Assembly (NCBI RefSeq): GCF_007290395.2
Contig: NZ_CP041656.2
Location: forward strand, 372,001 to 436,000
Origin: Bradyrhizobium cosmicum
GTDB lineage: Bacteria > Pseudomonadota > Alphaproteobacteria > Rhizobiales > Xanthobacteraceae
Length of the DNA: 64,000 bases
Direction of reading: 5' to 3'
A program made the translations under genes and the position numbers. A model generated the notes under the pieces. The model saw only the letters and a program-made list of their open reading frames with translations. It was not told where the DNA came from and searched no databases. Positions 10,616-21,533 of this stretch are shown one piece after another (the first letter of the stretch is position 1; every line of letters begins with the position of its first letter).

Positions 10616-10984
10616 ATGAGTCTGTCGGAGGATGCCGATCCGAGCGAGCAGCGCGCGGCGGCGCGCCCCGCCGCTGCGAACACGCAGCCGACCCGGGTGA
10701 CCTTCAACCGGCTCGAGCTGCACCGCATTCTCAATCTCTACGGCCGCATGGTCGCCGACGGCGAGTGGCGCGACTACGCCATCGACTTCCTGAGGGATCG
10801 CGCCGTGTTCTCGGTCTACCGACGTGCCTCGGAAGTGCCGATCTATCGCATCGAGAAGGATCCGCGGCTCGCGCGCAAGCAGGGCATGTACAGCGTGATC
10901 TCGGCGACCGGCCTGATCCTGCGCCGCGGCCACGAGCTCGAGCGGGTGCTGCTGGTGATCGACCGGAAGCTGGCAGTGGTGTGA
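10616..10984 (+). CDS. DUF2794 domain protein
   Basis: A 122-residue cytoplasmic protein with the DUF2794 core around VTFNRLELHRILNLYGRM and GEWRDYAIDFL, preceded by a low-complexity acidic/Ala-rich N-terminus. The family is small, conserved in alphaproteobacteria, and of unknown function. No membrane segments or catalytic motifs are apparent. The start is secure: AGGAGG sits 9-14 bases before the ATG. Convergent with the GNAT gene, 9 bases apart. Confidence 0.88.
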   Translation: MSLSEDADPSEQRAAARPAAANTQPTRVTFNRLELHRILNLYGRMVADGEWRDYAIDFLRDRAVFSVYRRASEVPIYRIEKDPRLARKQGMYSVISATGLILRRGHELERVLLVIDRKLAVV

Positions 10985-10993
10985 CGAGTTCGG

Positions 10994-11524
10994 CTACGTC
11001 CCCGGCACCGTCTTCGCGCCCTCGCCGAGGGCGCGCTGCATCATCACCGTGTCCAGCCAGCGGCCGAATTTCAGCCCGACACTGGGATGCGTGCCGATCA
11101 TCTTGAAGCCGCCTTTGGTGTGCACGCCGATCGAGCCGGCATTGGCGGAATCGCCGATCACCGCGATCATCTGGCGGAAGCCGCGCGCCTCGCATTCGGT
11201 GATCAGCCGCTCCAGCAGGAGCCCCCCAATGCCGCGGCGATGGAAGCCGGGGTCGAGATAGATCGAGTTCTCGACCGTGAAGCGATAGGCCGGCCGCGGC
11301 CGGTAGGCGCCGGCGTAGGCGTAGCCGGCGAGGCGGCCGTCGAGGATGGCGACGAAATAGGGGTAGCCACCGTCGATCAGCGCGCCATAGCGCCGCGTCA
11401 TCTCGGCGAGGTCAGGAGGCTCCAGCTCGAACGTCGCGGTGCCCTCACGGACAGCCTGCTGGTAGATGGCGGTGATGGCGGGGAGGTCGGCCTCGAGCGT
11501 GGGCCTGATTTCGGGTGCGGACAT
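10994..11524 (-). CDS. GNAT N-acetyltransferase, phosphinothricin acetyltransferase-like
   Basis: A 176-residue acetyl-CoA-dependent N-acetyltransferase. It opens IRPTLEADLPAITAIYQQAV. The acetyl-CoA binding motif A is HRRGIGGLLLERLITECEARG-like around the middle, followed by the IGDSANAGSIGVH segment typical of the PAT/MddA group. That group acetylates glutamine-synthetase inhibitors such as phosphinothricin or methionine sulfoximine, but many members have other small amine substrates. The substrate here is not determined. Single gene; a palindromic element lies upstream. Confidence 0.85.
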   Translation of the reverse strand: MSAPEIRPTLEADLPAITAIYQQAVREGTATFELEPPDLAEMTRRYGALIDGGYPYFVAILDGRLAGYAYAGAYRPRPAYRFTVENSIYLDPGFHRRGIGGLLLERLITECEARGFRQMIAVIGDSANAGSIGVHTKGGFKMIGTHPSVGLKFGRWLDTVMMQRALGEGAKTVPGT

Positions 11525-11582
11525 GGGGCAAGATTAGAGCCTTCCCGCGACGGCTGGAAGAGGCCACTGGCGTCTCCACAGC

Positions 11583-11661
11583 GTCATTGCGAGCGTAGCG
11601 AAGCAATCCAGAAATGCATCCGCGGAGGGACTCTGGATTGCTTCGCTGCGCTCGCAATGAC
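11583..11661. repeat. Intergenic palindromic element, GTCATTGCGAGCG family
   Basis: Long inverted repeat: GTCATTGCGAGCGTAGCGAA at 11583 onward is mirrored by TTCGCTGCGCTCGCAATGAC ending at 11661, with CAATCCAGA/TCTGGATTG also pairing. The element can form an almost continuous stem of about 30 bp. It sits between the GNAT gene's start and the Bax-inhibitor-like gene's terminator. Confidence 0.85.
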
Positions 11662-11683
11662 GTGGGTGAAGCGCCGCCCCAAA

Positions 11684-11710
11684 CAAAAACCCCGGCCTCT
11701 CGGCCGGGGT
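11684..11710 (-). terminator. Rho-independent terminator of the Bax-inhibitor-like gene
   Basis: On the minus strand an 8-bp stem GGCCGGGG-type (11690-11697 with 11702-11709) and a 4-base loop are followed by TTTTTGTTT. It lies 27 bases beyond the stop codon at 11737. Strong classical form. Confidence 0.85.
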
Positions 11711-11736
11711 TCGTGTCCGTTCTCTCAGGCTGGCGC

Positions 11737-12528
11737 TTAGTCGCGCTGGCCGAGGAGCTGCAGCAGCAGCGTGAACAGGTTGATGAAGTTCAGGTACAGC
11801 GACAGTGCGCCGGTGATGGCCGCACGCTCTGCGATGTCGCCGCCGGCCGAAGCGTAGCCGTAGATGTAGTCGTTCTTCAGCCGCTGGGTATCCCAGGCGG
11901 TGAGACCCGCGAACACCAGCACGCCGACCACCGAGACGATGAACTGCAGCATCGTGCTCGCCAGGAACAGGTTGACCAGGCTCGCGAGGATGATGCCGAT
12001 CAGGCCCATGAACAGGAACGAGCCCATCCCGGTGAGGTCACGCTTGGTGGTGTAGCCATAGAGGCTGAGCGCGCCGAAGGTCGCCGCCGTGATGAAGAAC
12101 ACCCGAACGATCGAGGTGTGCGTGAACACCAGGAAGATCGAGGACAGCGAGATGCCCATCAGCGCCGCGAACACCCAGAACAGGATCTGGGCGGTCGACG
12201 GGGCCAGGCGGTTGATGCCAGCCGAGATCACGAACACCATGGCGAGCGGCGCGAGCATGAACAGCCACTTCAGGGGGCTGACGAACATCGCGTAGCCGAA
12301 CGGCGTCAGGAACAGCTTGCCGACGCGGACGGCTTCCGGGGTCGGAACGTCGGTCACGGCGGCCATGTAGACACCGAGCGCGGCCAGGCCGGTGATGGCC
12401 AGGCCAATGCTCATGTAATTGTAGATGCGCAGCATGTAGGCGCGCAGGCCGGCATCGACCGTCGCGGCGTCAACACGCCCGGCGGCCCTGCCGAAAGGAG
12501 AAGCGTAGTTACGGTCTAGGTCCGACAT
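11737..12528 (-). CDS. Bax inhibitor-1/YccA family membrane protein
   Basis: A 263-residue inner-membrane protein with about seven hydrophobic helices after a 30-residue polar N-terminus. It fits the BI-1/YccA/YbhL (TMBIM) family, whose members are calcium-leak channels in some bacteria and FtsH-interacting proteins in E. coli; the role here is not known. Typical signatures include SIGLAITGLAALGVY near the first helix and the acidic residues late in the protein within AWDTQRLKNDY. Monocistronic, with its own terminator. Confidence 0.92.
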   Translation of the reverse strand: MSDLDRNYASPFGRAAGRVDAATVDAGLRAYMLRIYNYMSIGLAITGLAALGVYMAAVTDVPTPEAVRVGKLFLTPFGYAMFVSPLKWLFMLAPLAMVFVISAGINRLAPSTAQILFWVFAALMGISLSSIFLVFTHTSIVRVFFITAATFGALSLYGYTTKRDLTGMGSFLFMGLIGIILASLVNLFLASTMLQFIVSVVGVLVFAGLTAWDTQRLKNDYIYGYASAGGDIAERAAITGALSLYLNFINLFTLLLQLLGQRD

Positions 12529-12799
12529 GGTCGAATTCCCATTGGTTGGTCCGGTCCGGCACGAGGGTCGCCATGCCGCCGGTTCGTCAAATTCTATCTC
12601 GGATACCGCTGTGGGCCGTCATTAAATTTGGCTCACAATCGGGGCTCCGAACCCATCCGATATGTGGGAAACTAACACATCCGCTGCAACGGTCCACGCG
12701 CGGCTGAATGTCGCCCCCTCCTGCAATCTCGACGAGCGGACGTGGTTAATCGCAGGATTCGTGCGATTTCGCTCCCACAAGGCCAGCCGCTACCATTTG

Positions 12800-15370
12800 T
12801 CACAAATTGCGCAACACCGTGGCGGGCTTTTTGTTCAACGCCAGGAGCGTGCCGGCGAGCCCGAGCCCGACCGTGACGATGAGGGCGGCCGCGACCACGC
12901 CGGCCGCGCTGCCGGCCTGCCAGACGAACGTCAGCGTCATCAGCCGCGTCACGATCATCCAGGCCGCGACGCTGCCGGCGATCACGCCGAACACCGCGGT
13001 CGCGAGCCCGATCAGGAGATATTCGAGGGCGTAGGCGCCGAGCAGGCGCAGCCGGGTCGCGCCCAGGGTCTTCAGGATCACCGCATCATAGACCCGGTGG
13101 CGATGGCCGGCGGCGAGCGCCCCGCCCAGCACCAGGATCGCCGAGATCAGGGTCACGGCGCTGGCGCCGCGGATCGCGAGCGCCAGGTTGGTCACGACCG
13201 CGCCGACCGTCTCCATCACCTCGCGCACGCGCACGCTCGTCACCATCGGATAGGCGTCGGCGACCTGCTTGATGATCTTGCCGTCGCCCGCGGCATTGCC
13301 GCCGGCTTCCGTCAGGGTCGCGATATGGGTGTGCGGCGCGCCCTTGAAGGCGTTCGGCGAGAATACCAGCACGAAATTGATGCCGAGCCCCTGCCAGTCG
13401 ATGGTGCGCAGATTGCCGATTCTGGCGGGAATGTCGCGGCCGAGCACGTTGACAACGACCTCGTCGCCGAGCTTCAGGCCGAGGCCGTCGGCGATCTTCT
13501 TCTCCATCGAGACCAGCGGCGGGCCGGAATAGTCGGCGCGCCACCATTCGCCCTCGACCACCTTGGAGCCCTTCGGCAGCTCGGCGGTATAGGTCAGGCC
13601 GCGGTCGCTCTGCAGCACCCACTCCGAATCGGTGGTCGGCTTGAGCTCTTCGGCGCGCAACCCTCGCGCGCCGACGATGCGCCCGCGCAGCATCGGGACG
13701 TCCTCGACCTTTGCGCCCGGCGCGATCCGGCGCAGATAGCCGTCGAACTCGGCGGCCTGCGTGCTCGGGATGTCGATGAAGAAGAACGACGGCGCCTGGT
13801 CGGGCAGGGCCGCGAGGAACTGCCGGCGCAGATTGCCGTCGATCTGGGTGATGGTGACGAGCACGGCGAGCCCGAGCCCCAGCGACAGCACGACGGAGGG
13901 CGTCAGCGCGCCTGGCCGGTGGATGTTGGCGATCGCAAGCCGCAGCATGGGCAGCCGCGTCCGCGGCAGCCGCCGCGCGATCGTCATCAGCAGTGCGGCG
14001 ATGCCGCGGAGCAAAGCGAACACGACGACGGAGGAGGCCACGAACACCGCGGCGATGCGCTTGTCGAACGACAGGCCGATCACGACCGCGATCAGCAGCG
14101 CGACCACGACGGCCATGAAGACGAGGTAGCTCCAGCGCGGCCGGTGCCAATCCGAACTGATGGTGTCGCGGAACAGCGCGGCCACCGGCACGTCGTGCAC
14201 CCGTCCGAGCGGCCACAGGCCGAAGGCCAGCGCGGTCAGGATGCCATAGACGAAGGACAGCGCAAGCTCGTCGGCATGCACCGCCGCCACCACCGGCAGC
14301 GGCAGCAGTTTCCCGAACAATCCGACGATGGCGAAGGGCATGGCGGCGCCGAGCACCAATCCTATCACGGAGCCGATCGCAGCGAGCAGGATCACCTGCG
14401 CCAGATAGATGCCGAACACGTCGCGGCCGGTGGCGCCGACCGCCTTGAAGGCCGCGATCACCTCGAGCTTGCGGTCGATATGGCTCTTCACGGCGTTGGC
14501 GACGCCGACCCCACCGACCAGCAGCGCAGCGAGGCCAACCAGGGTCAGGAATTGCGTGAAGCGGCTGATGTTGCGCTCGAGCTGCGGCGAGGCATTGGAG
14601 CGGCTGCGGATTTCCCAGCCGGCCTGCGGCGCGGCGTTGCGCGCATCCGCGATGAAAGCGTCGGTGGCGCGCTCGCTGTTGGCGGTATCAGGCAGTTTCA
14701 CCCGGTAGACCCAGCGCACCAGGCTGCCGGGCTGGATCAGGCCGGTGGCGCGCAGGCCCGCCTCGCTGATCAGGAAGCGCGGTCCGAAACCGATGCCGCC
14801 GGCGAGCTTGTCCGGCTCGGCCTCGACCGCGCTGCGGATCTGGAACGTCGCCGAGCCAATGGTGACGCGGTCGCCGGTCTTGAGAGAGAGACGGGCGAGA
14901 AGCGTCGGATCGGCGGCCGCCCCGAACGCGCCGTCGCGCTCCGCAAGGATGTCGGACATCGGTAGCGGCGGCGCCAGCGTCAACTGGCCGAGCATCGGAT
15001 AGGTATCGTCGACCGCCTTCATCTCGACCAGCGCCAGCTGGCCGTCGGCCGCGCGCGCCATGCCGCGCAAGGTGGCGGCGGCGGAGACGGCGCCGCGCGA
15101 GCGCAGGAAGGCGACCTCCTCGGGCTTGGCCTCGCGCTGGAACAGCACGAAGGAAACGTCGCCGCCGAGCAGCGTGCGGCCTTCGCGGGCGAGACCATCG
15201 CTGAGGCTTGCCGACACCGAGCCGACGCCGGCGATCGCCATCACGCCGAGCGCGATGCAGGCGATGAAGACATAGAAGCCGCGCAGGCCGCCGCGCAATT
15301 CGCGCAACGCGTAACGCAGCGACAGCGCGACGGCGCTCGGCCGGGCGAAAGGTTCGGCAGCAGCGCTCAT
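12800..15370 (-). CDS. FtsX-like ABC transporter permease (YbbP type)
   Basis: An 856-residue permease with the duplicated FtsX/MacB-type layout: one N-terminal helix followed by a large periplasmic domain, then membrane helices, a second periplasmic domain and three C-terminal helices. This is the YbbP arrangement in YbbA-YbbP exporters, which work on the outer face of the inner membrane. It starts at 15370, overlapping the stop of the ATPase gene by 4 bases, so the two are translationally coupled. YbbA-YbbP next to a TesA-like esterase is a conserved neighbourhood in proteobacteria. The substrate is unknown. Confidence 0.92.
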   Translation of the reverse strand: MSAAAEPFARPSAVALSLRYALRELRGGLRGFYVFIACIALGVMAIAGVGSVSASLSDGLAREGRTLLGGDVSFVLFQREAKPEEVAFLRSRGAVSAAATLRGMARAADGQLALVEMKAVDDTYPMLGQLTLAPPLPMSDILAERDGAFGAAADPTLLARLSLKTGDRVTIGSATFQIRSAVEAEPDKLAGGIGFGPRFLISEAGLRATGLIQPGSLVRWVYRVKLPDTANSERATDAFIADARNAAPQAGWEIRSRSNASPQLERNISRFTQFLTLVGLAALLVGGVGVANAVKSHIDRKLEVIAAFKAVGATGRDVFGIYLAQVILLAAIGSVIGLVLGAAMPFAIVGLFGKLLPLPVVAAVHADELALSFVYGILTALAFGLWPLGRVHDVPVAALFRDTISSDWHRPRWSYLVFMAVVVALLIAVVIGLSFDKRIAAVFVASSVVVFALLRGIAALLMTIARRLPRTRLPMLRLAIANIHRPGALTPSVVLSLGLGLAVLVTITQIDGNLRRQFLAALPDQAPSFFFIDIPSTQAAEFDGYLRRIAPGAKVEDVPMLRGRIVGARGLRAEELKPTTDSEWVLQSDRGLTYTAELPKGSKVVEGEWWRADYSGPPLVSMEKKIADGLGLKLGDEVVVNVLGRDIPARIGNLRTIDWQGLGINFVLVFSPNAFKGAPHTHIATLTEAGGNAAGDGKIIKQVADAYPMVTSVRVREVMETVGAVVTNLALAIRGASAVTLISAILVLGGALAAGHRHRVYDAVILKTLGATRLRLLGAYALEYLLIGLATAVFGVIAGSVAAWMIVTRLMTLTFVWQAGSAAGVVAAALIVTVGLGLAGTLLALNKKPATVLRNL

Positions 15371-16089
15371 GCCGGTGCAGACTGCGTGTCGATGCGCCCG
15401 GAGCGCAGCCGGATCACGCGATCGCAGCGATGCGCGAGTGAGGAATCGTGCGTGACCAGCACCAGCGTCATGCCGCGCTCGGCATGCTTGCCGAACAGCA
15501 GGTCGACGATCTGTTTTCCCGTGGTCTCGTCGAGATTGCCGGTCGGCTCGTCGGCGACGAGGATGGCGGGATCGGGCGCCAGCGCGCGCGCGAGCGCGAC
15601 GCGCTGCTGCTCGCCGCCGGAGAGTTGCGTCGGATAATGATGCAGGCGGTCGCCGAGTCCGACTGATTGCAGCTCCTGCGCCGCGCGCTTGGCGGCATCG
15701 GGATTGCCGGCAAGCTCGAGCGGCACGGCGACGTTCTCCAGCGCCGTCATGGTCGGGATCAGATGGAAGGACTGGAAGACGATGCCGACCTGGCGGCCGC
15801 GGAAGCGGGCGAGCGCGTCCTCGTCGAGGGCATTGAAAGGCGTGCCATTGACCACCACCTCTCCGCTATCAGGACGCTCCAGCCCCGCCATCACCATCAG
15901 CAGCGTGGATTTGCCCGAGCCTGACGGGCCGATCAGGCCGATCGTCTCGCCCGAGCCGACGCGCAAGCTGATATCCTTGAGGATGTGAACGCGTGCCGCC
16001 CCCGTTCCCAATGAGAGATTGACGTTGGAGATGGCGATGGTGTCCGGCGTGGTGCCGGCGAGCGAAGAGGATTCGATGCGAGTGTCCAT
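15367..16089 (-). CDS. ABC transporter ATP-binding protein (YbbA type)
   Basis: The 240-residue ATPase partner of the downstream FtsX-like permease. Walker [10 protein letters not shown], signature [15 protein letters not shown], Walker [13 protein letters not shown] and the H-loop VTHDSS are all present, as in the LolD/MacB/YbbA subfamily. The start is set at ATG 16089; the frame opens at a TTG 18 bases further out. The gene overlaps, head to head, the likely start of the divergent esterase gene, so their promoters must lie within each other's 5' coding ends. Confidence 0.93.
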   Translation of the reverse strand: MDTRIESSSLAGTTPDTIAISNVNLSLGTGAARVHILKDISLRVGSGETIGLIGPSGSGKSTLLMVMAGLERPDSGEVVVNGTPFNALDEDALARFRGRQVGIVFQSFHLIPTMTALENVAVPLELAGNPDAAKRAAQELQSVGLGDRLHHYPTQLSGGEQQRVALARALAPDPAILVADEPTGNLDETTGKQIVDLLFGKHAERGMTLVLVTHDSSLAHRCDRVIRLRSGRIDTQSAPA

Positions 16090-16789
16090 GGTCCGGTCAT
16101 ATGGCAACTCCGCTAGCGCGGTCGAGAGGCGTTACGGATTCTTCATGCACATAGCCGTGTTGATGCTCGCTTTGATGACAATTGCGACGACAGCGTCGGC
16201 ACAGGCACAGCCGGCCGCCAAACCGCTCAAGCTGGTGGTCCTCGGCGATTCCTTGAGTGCCGGCCTCGGCCTCCCGGCCCAGGAAGCATTCCCCGCGAAG
16301 CTCCAAAAAGCCTTGCAGGCCAAAGGCATAGCCGTCGATATGACGAATGCCGGGGTGTCTGGCGATACGTCCTCCGGCGGCCGCGACCGGCTCGACTGGT
16401 CGGTGCCTGACGGAACTGACGGCGTGATCATCGAGCTCGGTGCCAACGACGCGCTGCGCGGCATCGATCCCGATTTGACGCGTGCCGCGCTGACCGACAT
16501 CGTCACGCGTCTCAAGGCGCGCAGGATTGCGGTGATGCTGTGCGGCATGCTGGCGCCGCCGAATTACGGCGCCGAATACGCGGCGCGCTTCAATTCGATT
16601 TATCCTGATTTGGCGAAAAAATTCGACGTGCCGCTCTATCCGTTCTTCCTCGACGGTGTCGCCGCCGACGCCAAGCTCAACCAGGCCGACGGCATCCATC
16701 CGACCGCGGCAGGCGTCGACATCATCGTTGGCAACATCATGCCCACGGCCGAGGCATTTTTGCGCACCATAAGCGAGCAACGGAGTTGA
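16076..16789 (+). CDS. Arylesterase/lysophospholipase, SGNH hydrolase (TesA-like)
   Basis: A periplasmic GDSL/SGNH serine hydrolase of the TesA (thioesterase I/lysophospholipase L1) family. Blocks are VLGDSLSAGLG (nucleophile Ser), GVSGDTSSGG (oxyanion Gly), ELGANDALRG (Asn) and DGIHPTAAG (Asp/His pair). The N-terminus has a signal peptide cut after ASAQA. Start is uncertain: ATG 16076 has a good AGAGGA site 4-5 bases upstream, while ATGs at 16088 and 16145 also keep the signal peptide. It is divergent from, and slightly overlaps, the ybbA-like gene. Confidence 0.88.
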   Translation: MRVSMVRSYGNSASAVERRYGFFMHIAVLMLALMTIATTASAQAQPAAKPLKLVVLGDSLSAGLGLPAQEAFPAKLQKALQAKGIAVDMTNAGVSGDTSSGGRDRLDWSVPDGTDGVIIELGANDALRGIDPDLTRAALTDIVTRLKARRIAVMLCGMLAPPNYGAEYAARFNSIYPDLAKKFDVPLYPFFLDGVAADAKLNQADGIHPTAAGVDIIVGNIMPTAEAFLRTISEQRS

Positions 16790-16974
16790 AAAGCAGGCAG
16801 CGCTAACCCTAACGCCAAAAGTAGGCCAGGGGTTATCCCGTGAGTTCACGGGTCATGCTTCGCAGAGTCACACAAACGCGATAGGAATCAGGGTACCGGT
16901 GATTCGTCGCCGGCTCTAAAATTTGGATATGATCCTTCCCAGGGATCATGCCCAAGCATCGGGAGTACGAAACG

Positions 16975-17511
16975 ATGCCGCGTTTGTTCACAGGTCTGGA
17001 AATTCCGGCCGAGGTCGGCCAGACGCTTTCCAATTTGCGGGGCGGCCTTCCCGGCGCCCGCTGGATCGATCCCGAAAATTATCACGTCACCCTGCGCTTC
17101 ATCGGCGATATCGACGGCATGTCCGCCAACGAGATCGCCTCGATGTTGTTTCGCGTCAACCGCAAGCCGTTCGAGGTGAAGGTGCAGGGCCTGACGAGCT
17201 TCGGCGGTCGCAAGCCGCGCGCGGTGGTCGCCACCATCGCGCCGAGCAAGCCGCTGATCGAATTGCAGGCCGAGCTCGAACGCATGATGCAGCGGATCGG
17301 ACTTGATCCGGAGGGGCGCAAGTTCATCCCGCATGTCACGCTGGCCCGGTTGCACGACGCCACCGACCGTGACGTCGCCGACTATCTCTCGCTGCGCGGC
17401 TACTTCCCGAGCAAGGCATTCACGGCCGAGCGCTTCGTGCTGTTCTCGTCGCGCGCCTCGACCGGCGGCGGCCCGTATGTCGTCGAGGATGCCTACGAGC
17501 TGTGTGAGTAG
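16975..17511 (+). CDS. thpR: RNA 2',3'-cyclic phosphodiesterase
   Basis: A 2H-phosphoesterase superfamily protein of 178 residues that opens 2',3'-cyclic phosphates on RNA. The two catalytic motifs are HVTLRFIG, with its His at 37, and HVTLARLH, with its His at 120, at the expected spacing. ATG 16975 is preferred (GGGAG 9 bases upstream, protein MPRLFTGLEIP) over ATG 16948. Stand-alone gene; a palindromic element begins 5 bases after its stop. Confidence 0.92.
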   Translation: MPRLFTGLEIPAEVGQTLSNLRGGLPGARWIDPENYHVTLRFIGDIDGMSANEIASMLFRVNRKPFEVKVQGLTSFGGRKPRAVVATIAPSKPLIELQAELERMMQRIGLDPEGRKFIPHVTLARLHDATDRDVADYLSLRGYFPSKAFTAERFVLFSSRASTGGGPYVVEDAYELCE

Positions 17512-17516
17512 CACTG

Positions 17517-17652
17517 CTCTCGTGCCCCGGACGCAGTGCGCCACGAAGTGGTGCACTGCTGAGCCGGGGCCCATCGCTCCACGGCAATGAACGAAACAGT
17601 GGTCCCGGCTCTGCGCAGCAGCGTTGCACGCTGCAGCGCGTCCGGGACACGG
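17517..17652. repeat. Intergenic palindromic element, GTCCCGGACGC family, copy 2
   Basis: Left end CTCTCGTGCCCCGGACGC and right end GCGTCCGGGACACGG are inverted repeats, the same ends as the element at 2791-2928. Internal CACTGCTGAGCCGGGGCCC and GGTCCCGGCTCTGCG form a second inverted pair. Located between thpR and zapE. Confidence 0.75.
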
Positions 17653-17716
17653 AACGCATACCCCGCCCACCAATTCACGGCTTGCAATTTCCGCCGGTCT
17701 CTGGCGGTAAAGGGCC

Positions 17717-18901
17717 ATGCTCTCCACCCCCAGTTCCACATTCCGCGAGGCATACCAGGCCCAGATCGCCTCCGGGGCGATCGAGCCCGATGCCGCACAG
17801 GCCGAGGTCGCCGAGGCCTATACGGCGCTCGACCAGCGGCTCGCGGACTACAAGCCGCAGCGCAAGCAGGGCCTGCTCGCGCGCCTGTTCAGTAGCGACA
17901 AGGATGAGGCGCCGCGCGGGCTCTACATCCATGGCGAGGTCGGCCGCGGCAAGACCATGCTGATGGACCTGTTCTTCCAGCACTCCACTGTCGAGCACAA
18001 GCGCCGCGCGCATTTCCACGAATTCATGGCCGATGTGCACGAGCGCATCTACGACTATCGCCAGAGCATCGCGCGCGGCGAGATCGCCGATGGCGACGTC
18101 ATCGCACTGACCGCGAACGCGATCTTCGAGGAGAGCTGGCTGCTCTGCTTCGACGAATTCCACGTCACCGATATCGCCGACGCGATGATCCTCGGTCGCC
18201 TGTTCGCTAAATTGTTCGAGCTCGGCACCGTGGTGGTCGCGACCTCCAACGTCGCGCCGGACGATCTCTACAAGGGCGGCTTGAACCGTTCGCTGTTCCT
18301 GCCCTTCATCAAGCAGATCACCGACCACATGGACGTGGCGCGGCTCGATGCGCGCACCGACTTCCGGCTGGAGAAGCTTCAGGGCGTGCCGATGTGGCTG
18401 ACGCCGGCCGACGGCGACGCGGACGCCGCGCTCGACCGCGCCTGGTCGAGGATGTCGGGCGGCGCCAAATGCAAGTCGCGCGATATTCTGATCAAGGGCC
18501 GCATCCTGCACGTGCCGTGCTCAGCCCATGGCGTGGCGCGCTTCTCGTTCGCCGATCTCTGCGAGAAGCCGCTCGGCGCATCCGATTACCTCAGGCTGGC
18601 GCACGACTATCACACCATCCTGGTCGACCATATTCCAGTGATGGACGCCTCCCAGCGCAATTCCGCCAAGCGCTTCATCACGCTGATCGACGCGCTCTAT
18701 GACAATGCCGTGAAGCTGATGGCCTCGGCCGATGCCAACCCGATCTCGCTGTACCTCGCCCACGAGGGCAACGAGGCCAACGAGTTCAAGCGGACGGCCT
18801 CGCGCCTGATCGAAATGAGCTCGGAATCCTATCTGGCGCTGCCTCACGGTCGCAAGGATTCCACCGCCAGCGGCTCGACCAAGGGTCTCGTAGAGACTTA
18901 A
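17717..18901 (+). CDS. zapE: Cell division protein ZapE (AFG1-like ATPase)
   Basis: A 394-residue AAA-type ATPase of the AFG1/ZapE family; in E. coli ZapE associates with the Z-ring and affects FtsZ under stress. Walker A is GEVGRGKT near residues 74-81. Walker B lies in WLLCFDEFHVTDIADA, a strong family signature. The late segment HDYHTILVDHIPVM is also typical. Length is close to the family's 370-400. It precedes mdh, a common alphaproteobacterial neighbourhood, but a repeat element of about 100 bp and a separate promoter region lie between. Confidence 0.93.
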   Translation: MLSTPSSTFREAYQAQIASGAIEPDAAQAEVAEAYTALDQRLADYKPQRKQGLLARLFSSDKDEAPRGLYIHGEVGRGKTMLMDLFFQHSTVEHKRRAHFHEFMADVHERIYDYRQSIARGEIADGDVIALTANAIFEESWLLCFDEFHVTDIADAMILGRLFAKLFELGTVVVATSNVAPDDLYKGGLNRSLFLPFIKQITDHMDVARLDARTDFRLEKLQGVPMWLTPADGDADAALDRAWSRMSGGAKCKSRDILIKGRILHVPCSAHGVARFSFADLCEKPLGASDYLRLAHDYHTILVDHIPVMDASQRNSAKRFITLIDALYDNAVKLMASADANPISLYLAHEGNEANEFKRTASRLIEMSSESYLALPHGRKDSTASGSTKGLVET

Positions 18902-18926
18902 GTCCTATTTCACCATTTTCTCCGGT

Positions 18927-20129
<1,203 letters not shown>

Positions 20130-20142
20130 GGCGCAAACAATC

Positions 20143-20182
20143 CCGCCGAAGATCGAAAACCGGTCTTCGGCGGTTTCATTTC
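20143..20182 (+). terminator. mdh terminator
   Basis: A 10-bp stem CCGCCGAAGA (20143-20152) / TCTTCGGCGG (20164-20173) followed by TTTCATTT. It lies 13 bases after the mdh stop and suggests that sucC has its own promoter in the remaining 150 bases. Confidence 0.8.
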
Positions 20183-20332
20183 CGGGGGCCGTGTCGGGCG
20201 GGTTCCGGTCGAAAGTCCAGAGATCTCGATGTCAGAGAATCCGGGTTGCAGTTCCTGTGGTATATGGTATGCCAGCCACAAGACTGAGGTGGGCCTCCGA
20301 GGTCACCGCCCGCGGGTTCAGGGAGCGACCAT

Positions 20333-21529
20333 ATGAATATCCATGAATATCAGGCCAAAGCGCTGCTCAACGAGTTCGGCGTGGCGATCTCCAAGGGCGT
20401 TCCGGTCCTGAAGGCGGCTGACGCAGAAGCCGCCGCCAAGGCGCTCCCGGGTCCGGTCTGGGTGGTCAAGAGCCAGATCCACGCCGGTGGCCGGGGCAAG
20501 GGCAAGTTCAAGGAAGCCTCCGCCGGCGACAAGGGCGGCGTCCGCATCGCCAAGTCGGCCGCCGAGGTCACCGAATTCGCCAAGCAGATGCTCGGCGCGA
20601 CGCTGGTGACGATCCAGACCGGCCCCGCCGGCAAGCAGGTCAACCGCCTCTACATCGAGGACGGCTCCGACATCGACAAGGAGTTCTATCTCTCGATCCT
20701 GGTCGATCGCGAGACCTCGCGTGTTTCGTTCGTGGTGTCGACCGAAGGCGGCGTCAACATCGAGGACGTCGCGCACAACAGCCCTGAGAAGATCGTCACC
20801 TTCTCGATCGATCCCGCGACCGGCATCATGGGCCATCACGGCCGCACCGTCGCCAACGCGCTGAAGCTCACGGGCGACCTCGCCAAGCAGGCCGAGAAGC
20901 TCACCGCGCAGCTCTACGCGGCCTTCGTTGCCAAGGACATGGCGATGCTGGAGATCAACCCGCTGGTCGTGACCAAGCAGGGCCAGCTCCGCGTGCTCGA
21001 CGCCAAGGTGTCGTTCGACGACAATTCGCTGTTCCGTCATCCCGAGGTGCTCGCGCTGCGCGACGAGACCGAGGAAGACGCCAAGGAAATCGAGGCGTCG
21101 AAGCACGACCTCAACTACGTCACGCTCGACGGCAATATCGGCTGCATGGTCAATGGCGCCGGTCTCGCCATGGCGACGATGGACATCATCAAGCTGTACG
21201 GCATGGCGCCGGCGAACTTCCTCGACGTCGGCGGCAGCGCCAGCAAGGAGAAGGTCGCGGCCGCGTTCAAGATCATCACCGCCGATCCCAACGTGAAGGG
21301 CATCCTGGTCAACATCTTCGGTGGTATCATGAAGTGCGACGTGATCGCCGAGGGCGTCACCGCCGCGGTGCGCGAGGTCGGCCTCAGCGTGCCACTGGTC
21401 GTCCGCCTCGAAGGCACCAATGTCGAGCTCGGCAAGAAGATCATCAATGAATCCGGCCTGAACGTGGTGCCGGCCGACAATCTCGATGACGCCGCGCAGA
21501 AGATCGTGAAGGCCGTCAAGGGAGGCTGA
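20333..21529 (+). CDS. sucC: Succinate-CoA ligase [ADP-forming] subunit beta
   Basis: Beta subunit of the TCA enzyme that makes ATP from succinyl-CoA; it carries the ATP-grasp nucleotide site and the CoA ligase domain. At 398 residues it is full length, starts [12 protein letters not shown] as in nearly all SucC proteins, and contains the glycine-rich phosphate-binding stretch [15 protein letters not shown] near the C-terminus. AGGGAG about 7 bases before the ATG is a clear ribosome site. It is separated from its partner sucD by a small unrelated gene. Confidence 0.98.
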   Translation: MNIHEYQAKALLNEFGVAISKGVPVLKAADAEAAAKALPGPVWVVKSQIHAGGRGKGKFKEASAGDKGGVRIAKSAAEVTEFAKQMLGATLVTIQTGPAGKQVNRLYIEDGSDIDKEFYLSILVDRETSRVSFVVSTEGGVNIEDVAHNSPEKIVTFSIDPATGIMGHHGRTVANALKLTGDLAKQAEKLTAQLYAAFVAKDMAMLEINPLVVTKQGQLRVLDAKVSFDDNSLFRHPEVLALRDETEEDAKEIEASKHDLNYVTLDGNIGCMVNGAGLAMATMDIIKLYGMAPANFLDVGGSASKEKVAAAFKIITADPNVKGILVNIFGGIMKCDVIAEGVTAAVREVGLSVPLVVRLEGTNVELGKKIINESGLNVVPADNLDDAAQKIVKAVKGG

Positions 21530-21533
21530 GGCC

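Noticed and set aside
12662..14965. 767-codon + strand frame opposite the FtsX-like permease
   Set aside because: Low-complexity Gln/Asp/His/Arg-rich shadow; the minus-strand permease has clear membrane helices and couples to its ATPase.
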